From contig JABAAB010000093.1 in the NCBI GenBank assembly GCA_014238945.1, forward strand, positions 23,793-87,792: DNA of 64,000 nucleotides. Direction: 5' to 3'. How positions within the stretch are numbered: position 1 is the stretch's first letter; every line of letters begins with the position of its first letter. Below, piece by piece: positions 56,527 to 64,000 of this stretch. A program made the position numbers and the translations under genes. The notes beneath the pieces were generated by a model. It ran no database searches, had not been told where the DNA came from, and saw only the letters and a program-made list of their open reading frames with translations. Source of the DNA: Lysobacterales bacterium (lineage in GTDB: Bacteria; Pseudomonadota; Gammaproteobacteria; Xanthomonadales; SZUA-36).

Positions 56527-57189
56527 CTATGCTCTGGGCAATGGTTCCGCCAGTTCGCCATTGGCATCCAGCACCGGATAGTCAAGATCGTGACGTTGGC
56601 AGTAGTTGGCCAACACCGGGTGCAACCACTCGAATCTTTGCCGGCTCAGGGTTTTCTCATCCAGCCTGCATCGGTTATACAGCCCTGCAGCCATTCTTTG
56701 TCGTTGTGCTTCGTACAATACAACTGCACAGGCTACAGAAACGTTCAAGGACTGACTGACTCCCATCATCGGAATCAGGATCTGCTGGTCGACATGCGCG
56801 AGGGCTTGTTCGCTGACCCCGAACAACTCCGAACCCAGCACCAGCGCGGTTGCCCGGGTGTAATCCAATTCACGAAAATCAACGGCCTGGTCACTCAAGT
56901 GCGCTGCTATCAGGTTATATCCCTTTGTTTTCAGATGGGTACAGGCCGAATCAAGGCTCTCATGTGTGTGTATGCCAATCCACTTTTCTGCGCCCTGTGA
57001 GGTGTTCCAGTGGGTGCGGTGATCATCTTCTCCGGGCAGCACATGCATCTCGTTGATGCCTACAGCGTCACAGGTACGTACTAGCGCGGAAAAATTCCTG
57101 GGTTTGTGCAGGTTTTCCGCAAATACGGTCAGGTCGGGCTGACGTCTTGCCAGTACAGCATCCAGCCTGGCACAGCGCTGCGGATTCAT
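56527..57189 (-). CDS. trmH: tRNA (guanosine-2'-O-)-methyltransferase TrmH
   Basis: A 220-residue SPOUT methyltransferase closely matching E. coli TrmH by opening MNPQRCARLDAVLARRQPDLTV and by HKPRNFSALVRTCDAVGI. The SAM/knot motifs are ALVLGSELFGVSEQAL and IPMMGVSQSLNVSVACAVVL. It methylates the 2'-OH of G18 in tRNAs. Its start directly follows the stop of the DctQ-like gene, so it lies at the end of the DUF2782-dctQ-trmH unit. Confidence 0.95.
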   Translation of the reverse strand: MNPQRCARLDAVLARRQPDLTVFAENLHKPRNFSALVRTCDAVGINEMHVLPGEDDHRTHWNTSQGAEKWIGIHTHESLDSACTHLKTKGYNLIAAHLSDQAVDFRELDYTRATALVLGSELFGVSEQALAHVDQQILIPMMGVSQSLNVSVACAVVLYEAQRQRMAAGLYNRCRLDEKTLSRQRFEWLHPVLANYCQRHDLDYPVLDANGELAEPLPRA

Positions 57190-57735
57190 CTATAGAATCG
57201 GATCTGCGGAGGTTTGCTGGCCGGGGTCTCGAAGGATCTTCCAGGCATCATTCACATTCAGGAATGCCTGACCCAGTAACAGCGCAGGCAGAACCATGAT
57301 CATTGATTTGAGCAGAAATACCAGGGGCAGCCCCCCGGCTTCGTGTGATGCTTCGAGCAGACGCCAGGATCGGGCGACATACGGCCAGGAAATGATCAGC
57401 AGAAAAATGCAAAACGGAACCAGGAACAACAGGGTACCCAGCAGATCTACCAGCGCACGTCTTTGGGTGGACATTTCGGCGTAAAAAACATCCACTCGCA
57501 CATGCCCGTCCTGTTGTAACGTCCATGCGGCGGCAATCATGAACACACTCACGTGCAGGTAAGTCAGCGATTCCTGCAGCCAGATCCAGCCCAGGTTAAA
57601 ACCGTAGCGAAGGACGACGACGCCAAAGGTCAGCAATACAATCACGAGGCTCAGCCACGCTACTGATCTTCCACACCAGGAAATGATGCGACGAAGCCCG
57701 GAAAAAGATGTGGCTTGCTGGTCGGGGTCTACCAC
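57190..57735 (-). CDS. TRAP transporter small permease (DctQ), orphan
   Basis: A 181-residue four-helix membrane protein of the DctQ family. It starts at GTG 57735, which overlaps the end of the DUF2782 gene by seven bases. Helices are WLSLVIVLLTFGVVVLRYGF, LHVSVFMIAAAWTLQ, LVDLLGTLLFLVPFCIFLLI and LPLVFLLKSMIMVLPALLLG, with the conserved WIWLQESLTYLHV and GHVRVDVFY. TRAP systems need a large permease (DctM) and a binding protein. Neither is in the window, so this subunit must pair with distant genes or is a relic. Confidence 0.88.
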   Translation of the reverse strand: MVDPDQQATSFSGLRRIISWCGRSVAWLSLVIVLLTFGVVVLRYGFNLGWIWLQESLTYLHVSVFMIAAAWTLQQDGHVRVDVFYAEMSTQRRALVDLLGTLLFLVPFCIFLLIISWPYVARSWRLLEASHEAGGLPLVFLLKSMIMVLPALLLGQAFLNVNDAWKILRDPGQQTSADPIL

Positions 57736-58076
57736 TCCTTCAGCTTCCAGTAGACGGGTTGGACCGGGTTCAGTTTTCTATCCCTTTCGCTCAGTTCAAG
57801 CTGGCCGTCGCCGTCCTCATCCAGATAATAATAGGCCGGCCCTTTCAGCGGTGTGATCTTGACCATGTACACGCGGCCATTCTGACTGTATTCCTCAATA
57901 CGTTCACCCTCCCTCTCGGTAATGATGACACTGGGTTCAATCTGTTCGTTTGGCACTTTTGGTGGAATGGGCGGGGGCGCTGCGGGATCGCTGTTTTCCG
58001 TGGTGCCGGTCTGGGCCCACGCCATGTTGCCAGTTATGGCGAGAATGACCAGCAGGGGTCGGTATCCGTTTCTCAT
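57729..58076 (-). CDS. DUF2782 periplasmic protein
   Basis: A 115-residue protein with signal peptide MRNGYRPLLVILAITGNMAW and a Pro-rich linker (DPAAPPPIPPKVPNEQIEPS). It ends in the DUF2782 core: VIITEREGERIEEYSQNGRV, YMVKITPLKGPAYYYLD and DRKLNPVQPVYWKLKEW. ATG at 58076 has an AAGGAAG site upstream; a GTG three codons earlier is possible. DUF2782 genes are found divergent from or beside polA in gammaproteobacteria. Function unknown. Confidence 0.88.
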   Translation of the reverse strand: MRNGYRPLLVILAITGNMAWAQTGTTENSDPAAPPPIPPKVPNEQIEPSVIITEREGERIEEYSQNGRVYMVKITPLKGPAYYYLDEDGDGQLELSERDRKLNPVQPVYWKLKEW

Positions 58077-58204
58077 TTCTTTCACTTCCTTGTCGACGGG
58101 AAATTGCAGTCGGTTTGTCCCTCATTCAGCACCAGGGTGGTTCACCCGTGGTTTTTTCGCTACCCTCAGCATACCAGACCTGAATCACCAAGATTGGATT
58201 ACAC

Positions 58205-60892
58205 ATGAGTGCAGAAAACACCCTCTACCTGGTCGACGGTTCTTCCTATCTCTACCGGGCGTTCCATGCGCTCCCCAACCTCAGCAATTCGGCGGGTGAG
58301 CCTACCGGTGCGTTGCTCGGTGTTGCCAATATGTTAAGACGTCTGCTGAATGATGCCGGGTCCACCAATATCGCCGTGGTGTTCGATGCAAGAGGTCCAA
58401 CCTTTCGTCATGAAATGTATGACCAATACAAGGCCAACCGTCCTCCGATGCCACAGGAATTACGACAGCAGGTCGAGCGAATTCACCAGGTCGTAGCGTT
58501 GCTGGGACTGCCTTTAATCCAGGTGAGTGGTGTTGAGGCGGATGACGTGATCGGTACCCTCGCGATGCAGGCCTCAGCGTCAGGAATGAATTGTGTCATA
58601 TCCACCGGTGACAAGGACATGGCTCAGTTGGTCAATAGACACGTCACCCTGATCAACACGATGACCGATACCTCCATGGATTCGGATGGTGTGGTCAAGA
58701 AATTTGGTGTCCGGCCCGGGCAAATCGCAGATTTCCTCGCACTCACGGGAGACACGGCCGATAACATTCCAGGGGTGCACAAGTGTGGTCCGAAAACGGC
58801 GGCCAAGTGGTTGAATCAATGGCCGGACCTGGAGGCCGTGATGGCAAATTCCGATTCGGTAAAAGGGAAAATTGGTGAGCACCTCAGGATGGCACTCGAT
58901 ACCCTGCCATTGTCAAAAGATCTGACCACCATTCGCAGCAACCTGGAATTGCCGACCAAAGTCGAGGATTTGAAACTGGGGCCCGTGGACGAGACCGCCT
59001 TGCGGAATTTTTTGCAACGAAACGAATTCAATAGCTGGCTACGGGAATTGGGTGCGGATGAGGGTGAACCGGAGCCTGATGTTGATTTGCACTACACAAC
59101 CATTATGGATATGGAAGACCTGGACCGGTGGCGCAACAGATTACTCAAAGCGGAACTGCTGGCCTTTGATACGGAAACCACCAGCCTGGACCCGATGCGG
59201 GCCGAACTGGTGGGCTTGAGTTTCTCAATCGCGCCATACGAGGCGATTTACATCCCGGTGGGCCATGATTACCCCGGGGCGCCTGAGCAACTTGATCGAA
59301 ATACCGTGTTGGGGGCACTCAAACCGCTACTGGAAAGCAAAACACACAAAAAGGTGGGTCAGCATATCAAATATGATATGAACGTCCTGTCGCGCTATGA
59401 CATTGCTGTACAGGGTGTTGCCTTTGATACGATGCTGGAATCCTATGTGTTCAATTCGACCGGCGGTCGTCATGACATGGATTCACTGGCCCTGAGATAC
59501 CTGGGTCATCAGACCACCCACTACGAGGATATCGCGGGGAAGGGTGCCAAACAGATACTGTTCAGCCAGGTTGCAATCGAGGACGCCGGACACTATGCAG
59601 CTGAGGATGCTGATATTACCTTTCGTCTGCATCAGCATCTGTGGCCGAAAATACGGGATGAGCCCATCCTGGACGGTGTCCTGTCCAAACTGGAAATACC
59701 ATTGATTCCGGTGCTGGCCAGGATGGAGCAAACCGGGGTGCTGGTGGATGGTCGCCTGCTACAGCAGCAGAGTACCGAACTCGCAAAACGCATGCTCGAA
59801 CTGGTAGACCAGGCCCACGAGGAAGCCGGTCAGCCATTCAACCTGGGTTCTCCCAAGCAGTTGCAACAGATCATGTTTGAGAAATTGGGCTTGCCAATAA
59901 TCCGTAAAACACCCAAGGGACAGCCCTCAACGGCTGAGGATGTGCTGCAGGAACTGGCCGGCAACTACAAATTGCCAAAACTGATTTTGGAGCACCGCTC
60001 AGTCTCCAAGCTGAAGTCAACCTACACCGACAAATTACCCCTGCAGATCAATCCGCATACCGGCAGGGTTCATACTTCCTACCACCAGGCAGTCGCGGCA
60101 ACCGGTCGTCTGTCATCCTCCAATCCCAACCTGCAAAACATCCCCATACGCACAGCCCAGGGCCGCAAGATACGTCAGGCTTTCACTGCACCACCCGGAA
60201 ACCTGGTGCTGGCGGCCGACTATTCCCAGATCGAGCTGCGTATCATGGCCCATCTCTCCGGGGATGAGGGGCTGAGCAAGGCCTTCCATGATGGTATCGA
60301 TGTACACAGTGCCACCGCGGGTGAGGTTTTCGGAGTTCAGTATGGCCAGGTTTCCACCGACCAGCGCCGGGCAGCCAAGGCCATCAATTTTGGCCTGATG
60401 TACGGTATGTCCGCGTTCGGGCTTGCCCGGCAGCTGGACATTGGCCGGGGCGAGGCACAGGAGTACATGGATACCTATTTTTCACGCTATCCGGGGGTAC
60501 AGTCCTTTATGCAGGAAACCCGGGAATTGGCCAGGGAGCAGGGTTATGTCGAGACCCTGTTTGGTCGCAGGTTGTATTTGCCGGAAATCAACACCTCGAA
60601 CATGATGCGTCGCCAGGGTGCGGAACGGGCGGCGATCAACGCGCCCATGCAGGGAACAGCCGCGGACATCATCAAGATTGCGATGATCAAAGTGGATCAC
60701 TGGCTACAAAGCAGCCAGGTGGGCGCCCGGATGATCATGCAGGTTCATGATGAGTTGGTGCTGGAGGTTGAGGAAGGACAAATTGAGTTAGTCCGGGAGG
60801 CCATCATCGAGCATATGTCACAGGCTGCACAACTCAGTGTACCGTTGGTGGTCGACGCCGGTTACGGTCCGGATTGGGACACTGCGCACTGA
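58205..60892 (+). CDS. polA: DNA polymerase I
   Basis: An 895-residue full-length enzyme. The 5' nuclease domain runs from VDGSSYLYRAFHALPNL to GVHKCGPKTAAKWLNQW. The 3'-5' exonuclease domain is intact, with its carboxylates in LLAFDTETTSLDP and YAAEDADITFRLH. The polymerase domain has VLAADYSQIELRIMAHLSGD, RRAAKAINFGLMYGMS and MIMQVHDELVLEVEE. It removes RNA primers and fills repair gaps. It is divergent from DUF2782, sharing a 128-base promoter region. Confidence 0.98.
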   Translation: MSAENTLYLVDGSSYLYRAFHALPNLSNSAGEPTGALLGVANMLRRLLNDAGSTNIAVVFDARGPTFRHEMYDQYKANRPPMPQELRQQVERIHQVVALLGLPLIQVSGVEADDVIGTLAMQASASGMNCVISTGDKDMAQLVNRHVTLINTMTDTSMDSDGVVKKFGVRPGQIADFLALTGDTADNIPGVHKCGPKTAAKWLNQWPDLEAVMANSDSVKGKIGEHLRMALDTLPLSKDLTTIRSNLELPTKVEDLKLGPVDETALRNFLQRNEFNSWLRELGADEGEPEPDVDLHYTTIMDMEDLDRWRNRLLKAELLAFDTETTSLDPMRAELVGLSFSIAPYEAIYIPVGHDYPGAPEQLDRNTVLGALKPLLESKTHKKVGQHIKYDMNVLSRYDIAVQGVAFDTMLESYVFNSTGGRHDMDSLALRYLGHQTTHYEDIAGKGAKQILFSQVAIEDAGHYAAEDADITFRLHQHLWPKIRDEPILDGVLSKLEIPLIPVLARMEQTGVLVDGRLLQQQSTELAKRMLELVDQAHEEAGQPFNLGSPKQLQQIMFEKLGLPIIRKTPKGQPSTAEDVLQELAGNYKLPKLILEHRSVSKLKSTYTDKLPLQINPHTGRVHTSYHQAVAATGRLSSSNPNLQNIPIRTAQGRKIRQAFTAPPGNLVLAADYSQIELRIMAHLSGDEGLSKAFHDGIDVHSATAGEVFGVQYGQVSTDQRRAAKAINFGLMYGMSAFGLARQLDIGRGEAQEYMDTYFSRYPGVQSFMQETRELAREQGYVETLFGRRLYLPEINTSNMMRRQGAERAAINAPMQGTAADIIKIAMIKVDHWLQSSQVGARMIMQVHDELVLEVEEGQIELVREAIIEHMSQAAQLSVPLVVDAGYGPDWDTAH

Positions 60893-60904
60893 ACCTTTGC
60901 CGGA

Positions 60905-61038
60905 TAATTCTGTCCCAGTCAATGACTGTTCAACACAGTTGGGTCTGCATCCCAAACGCAGACCACGGGTTCGGTAAACTCCCCCAAAACCGGCACCCCT
61001 TTTCAATCCCTGCCGGGCTAACTGGCAGGGTTTTTTTT
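60905..61038 (+). ncRNA. candidate small RNA downstream of polA
   Basis: The 115 bases after polA and before a strong terminator contain a hairpin (GGTCTGC at 60942 pairing with GCAGACC at 60958) and two pyrimidine-rich single-stranded stretches, then the terminator. In enterobacteria the sRNA Spot 42 sits at this same place behind polA, and pseudomonads have other sRNAs there. I see no sequence identity that would name it. The 5' end is a guess. It may equally be a simple 3' UTR of polA. Confidence 0.35.
61008..61038 (+). terminator. Rho-independent terminator downstream of polA
   Basis: CCCTGCC-gggctaact-GGCAGGG followed immediately by eight T: a 7-bp G/C-rich stem and long U-tract. It is 115 bases past the polA stop. 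Confidence 0.93.
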
Positions 61039-61227
61039 GTCCTTTTTTACCGGTGCCTGCGGTTTAGCAAAACCAATGCGAAACTGGCGGTCACCCGACC
61101 GCGGCCGCCATCGAGAATATCAAGGCTTGGCCCTGTGAGTGCTCGCTGCCCGATTTGCGTGTTGCGCTGTTCAGGCTGCTGGATCTGGTAGTTACAGGTG
61201 TCTGTGAATCAAAGACACCTCAAACCG

Positions 61228-62073
61228 TTACCAGTTGCCGGTCACTGCCAGGAGCGGACCACTGTAGCGCATATCGGCCCCGCCTTCCCAATTGGAATTA
61301 TCGACCGTGGCTTTCAGATTGAAATACTGATAACCCAGCGAAACACCTACATGTCTTGAGAATTGGTAAGCGACACCTACGGTAGTGTTCCACAGGGTCC
61401 CGTCGATTTTCCCCACCTTTGCGCTGATCCAATCAATCCGGGCATTAATCAACCAGTCCCTGGAGGGTGAATACTGATACCAGGCGCTCAGGTTGGGCAG
61501 AATCTGGCTACCGCCGACCTCTATCCGCTGAACACCGCTGGCGCCTCCATCGAGAATCGCCTCGCCTTCAATAAAAGCACTCAAATCCAGGTTATGAAGA
61601 CCCAGTCCGGCACCAAAATCATGCTGTGGACTGGAAGAAAAACTGCGGCCGAAAAATAGACGGGCCACATCCATACCAATTCCCCCGCCGACAAATGTGC
61701 CTTCACCAAAGGTATAGTCCTGCCAATCGACATCCTCCGTCAGTACGGCTTCGCCGCTATTGTCAGAACTGAAATATTGTGCCGCTATGGACCCTTTTTT
61801 TTGTTAGCCAATATCCCAGCGCACCAGGCCGTCGAACAGGTTGGAACTTTGACCTACACCAACCGATTTGCCAAAATCGATGTCATCGCCAACCTCGCCG
61901 TCTGATCCGTTGGCTGAGAATTTGTACGAATCATTGGAAAAGAACAAGCCCAGCGACAGGGTGAATTTGTCGGTAAGTGCAGGATGAAAATCGTAGTCGT
62001 CCTGTGCCATGGCCGGGAAAGCCAGGAGGACCCATGCAAATGAAAGCAATCGGGTAGCGAATCTTATGTTCAT
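61228..62073 (-). pseudogene. outer-membrane beta-barrel-type protein interrupted by one TAA
   Basis: From ATG 62073 the frame encodes signal peptide MNIRFATRLLSFAWVLLAFP, DFHPALTDKFTLSLGLFF and SNLFDGLVRWDIG, then TAA at 61806-61804. The same frame continues QKKGSIAAQYFSSDNSGEAV, VARLFFGRSFSSSPQHDFGA, LSAWYQYSPSRDWLINARID and the barrel end YQYFNLKATVDNSNWEGGADM to the stop at 61228. One substitution explains the stop, and both sides are homologous to a periplasmic/outer-membrane barrel family. Either it is a recent nonsense pseudogene or the codon is read through. An A-run follows the stop but does not itself shift the frame. Confidence 0.75.
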
Positions 62074-62260
62074 GATTTCCCCTTTCTCAGGATTTAAATT
62101 TGTCGAAGTTGTGTCAAGCTATAAAGCAATCTGTTGATCTTTCCGGTTTTGAGTTCTCAATTTCCACTATGCTGCCATTTTCCACTGACATAAACAACAG
62201 GTCTTATCTTCGGGTAGATTCAGTGAGCATGCATGGTCCAGATTGGATAGCAAAACCAAC

Positions 62261-63172
<912 letters not shown>

Positions 63173-63739
63173 TCATCCTCGCCGGATAATTGTTCCGGTT
63201 ACAAGATCTCGTATTTCACAGGGGCGGTTGGCGCCACCCAGAGCACCGGTCAGTATACCGGCAAGATAGTGACCGAAATAATCTTCCACTTCACCAGCGC
63301 TGCGGGCAGGCCTGGCTGCCGTGTGGTTGGCACTTGAGGAAATCAGTGCAGAGCCGAATGCCTCGCATAGTGAACGGCTGGCCTCATGAGCGGTGATACG
63401 AACCGCTACCGTGTCGTGGTCTCCACAAACGTAATCCGGCACATTGTCAGCACGTGGAAACAGCCAGGTGACCGGTCCCGGCCATGTCTGCATGGCTTTA
63501 TTCACGAGGGCTTCTTTGGTTTCCGCTATCCACGGAAGCAGTTGTGAAAAGCGACTGGCGATCAAAACGAACCCTGCAGATTCATGACGGCCCTTCAATG
63601 ACAACAGTTTGCGCACTGCAGATTCGTTGTTCGGGTCACACCCCAGACCAAAGACCGCTTCGGTGGGATAGGCGATGACATGACCGGCGTGAAGATGCTC
63701 AACTGCAGCGTCAATATCCAGCAGTGTGTGATCGGTCAT
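63173..63739 (-). CDS. tsaC: threonylcarbamoyl-AMP synthase (Sua5/YciO/YrdC family)
   Basis: A 188-residue YrdC-type protein. The nucleotide/threonine site appears as VIAYPTEAVFGLGCDPNN, LKGRHESAGFVLIASRFSQL, GPVTWLFPRADNVPDYVCG and ALISSSANHTAARPARSAGE. It makes threonylcarbamoyl-AMP for t6A37 of tRNAs. The short length matches TsaC rather than Sua5. It lies between topA and hemF on the same strand, as in many gammaproteobacteria. Confidence 0.94.
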   Translation of the reverse strand: MTDHTLLDIDAAVEHLHAGHVIAYPTEAVFGLGCDPNNESAVRKLLSLKGRHESAGFVLIASRFSQLLPWIAETKEALVNKAMQTWPGPVTWLFPRADNVPDYVCGDHDTVAVRITAHEASRSLCEAFGSALISSSANHTAARPARSAGEVEDYFGHYLAGILTGALGGANRPCEIRDLVTGTIIRRG

Positions 63740-63742
63740 GAT

Positions 63743-64000
63743 TCAGGGGGCGGGGTTACCGCCGGACTTTTTCTTTGTTGACTTCTTCTTCGATGTTTTC
63801 TTCCGGCCTGCAGTCTTTTTTCTGGCGGTTTTCTTCTTTGAAGCCTTTTTCCTGGATGCTTTTTTGCCGCGTTTGCGATCAGGAGCAGCAGCAATCAGTT
63901 GTTCGCACTCTTCCTGTGTCAATGACTCCGGTTCGCGGTTTTTAGGCATCCGGGCGTTTTTCTTACCATCGGTAATATAGGGACCATAACGGCCACGCAA
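63743..64000 (-). CDS. topA: DNA topoisomerase I, C-terminal end only
   Basis: The frame runs off the right edge; 85 C-terminal residues are visible. LRGRYGPYITDGKKNARMPK and SLTQEECEQLIAAAPDRKRG belong to the last topoisomerase C-terminal repeat. A long Lys-rich tail follows (KKASRKKASKKKTARKKTAG and onward), typical of many topoisomerases I and presumably contacting DNA or RNA polymerase. The enzyme relaxes negative supercoils. It overlaps no neighbour; tsaC starts four bases downstream of its stop. Confidence 0.88.
   Translation of the reverse strand: MRGRYGPYITDGKKNARMPKNREPESLTQEECEQLIAAAPDRKRGKKASRKKASKKKTARKKTAGRKKTSKKKSTKKKSGGNPAP

Overview
The window is about 64 kb of chromosome from a Gram-negative bacterium, most likely a marine or sediment gammaproteobacterium. 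The evidence is the gene content and order: glnA / DUF4124 / glnL / glnG; glnK-amtB; DUF2782 divergent from a full-length polA; topA / tsaC / hemF; trkH / trkA; EngB, DsbA, a cytochrome c4, TrmH, a TonB-dependent receptor and an HtrB/LpxL-type acyltransferase. Placement below class is not possible from the sequence alone. No rRNA, tRNA or CRISPR array was seen.

Layout. 1-11.6 kb, minus strand: a ten-kilobase operon for corrinoid-dependent methyl transfer to tetrahydrofolate. It encodes a MetF-like reductase, a pyrrolysine-free MttB-family methyltransferase, a degenerate remnant of a second MttB, a corrinoid protein, DUF1638, a PF13769 'virulence factor' protein, a pterin-binding methyltransferase, a RACo-type activator, a hydantoinase/oxoprolinase-like ASKHA protein and a ferredoxin-like protein. 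An M20 amidohydrolase lies beyond it. 12-13.3 kb: a yiaWV-like pair. 13.3-15.2 kb: glnK-amtB behind an NtrC site and a sigma-54 promoter. 15.4-18.4 kb: glyoxylate shunt aceB-aceA. 18.4-21 kb: DUF2628 and decayed TPR genes. 21-25.7 kb: an M14 peptidase, a PQQ-type sugar dehydrogenase and UppP. 25.7-30.4 kb: glnA with its own NtrC sites and sigma-54 promoter, then DUF4124, glnL and glnG. The NtrBC pair that should read both promoters is therefore encoded in the same window. 30.5-32.8 kb: decayed genes (a Rieske/glutamate-synthase-like gene, a DUF2306-like/GNAT deletion scar) and a dispersed repeat.

32.9-45.4 kb is the accessory block: an AspH-type hydroxylase, a TonB receptor, a TPR-sulfotransferase, two poorly characterised proteins, a tandem beta-lactamase-fold protein, an IS481-type remnant with a second repeat copy, and a large LVIVD/choice-of-anchor-B secreted protein. 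45.5-64 kb is mostly housekeeping: dtd, lpxL-like, trkH-trkA with an NtrX-like regulator whose ATPase motifs are degenerate, dsbA, cytochrome c4, engB, hemB-aroE, trmH, an orphan TRAP dctQ, DUF2782, polA with a candidate small RNA behind it, a barrel gene interrupted by one stop codon, hemF, tsaC and the end of topA.

Two themes connect the genes: nitrogen assimilation under NtrBC, and one-carbon/methylamine-type catabolism feeding methyl groups into folate. The window also holds many broken genes (frameshifts, deletion junctions, nonsense codons). That indicates local decay or, for single-base frameshifts, possible assembly error.
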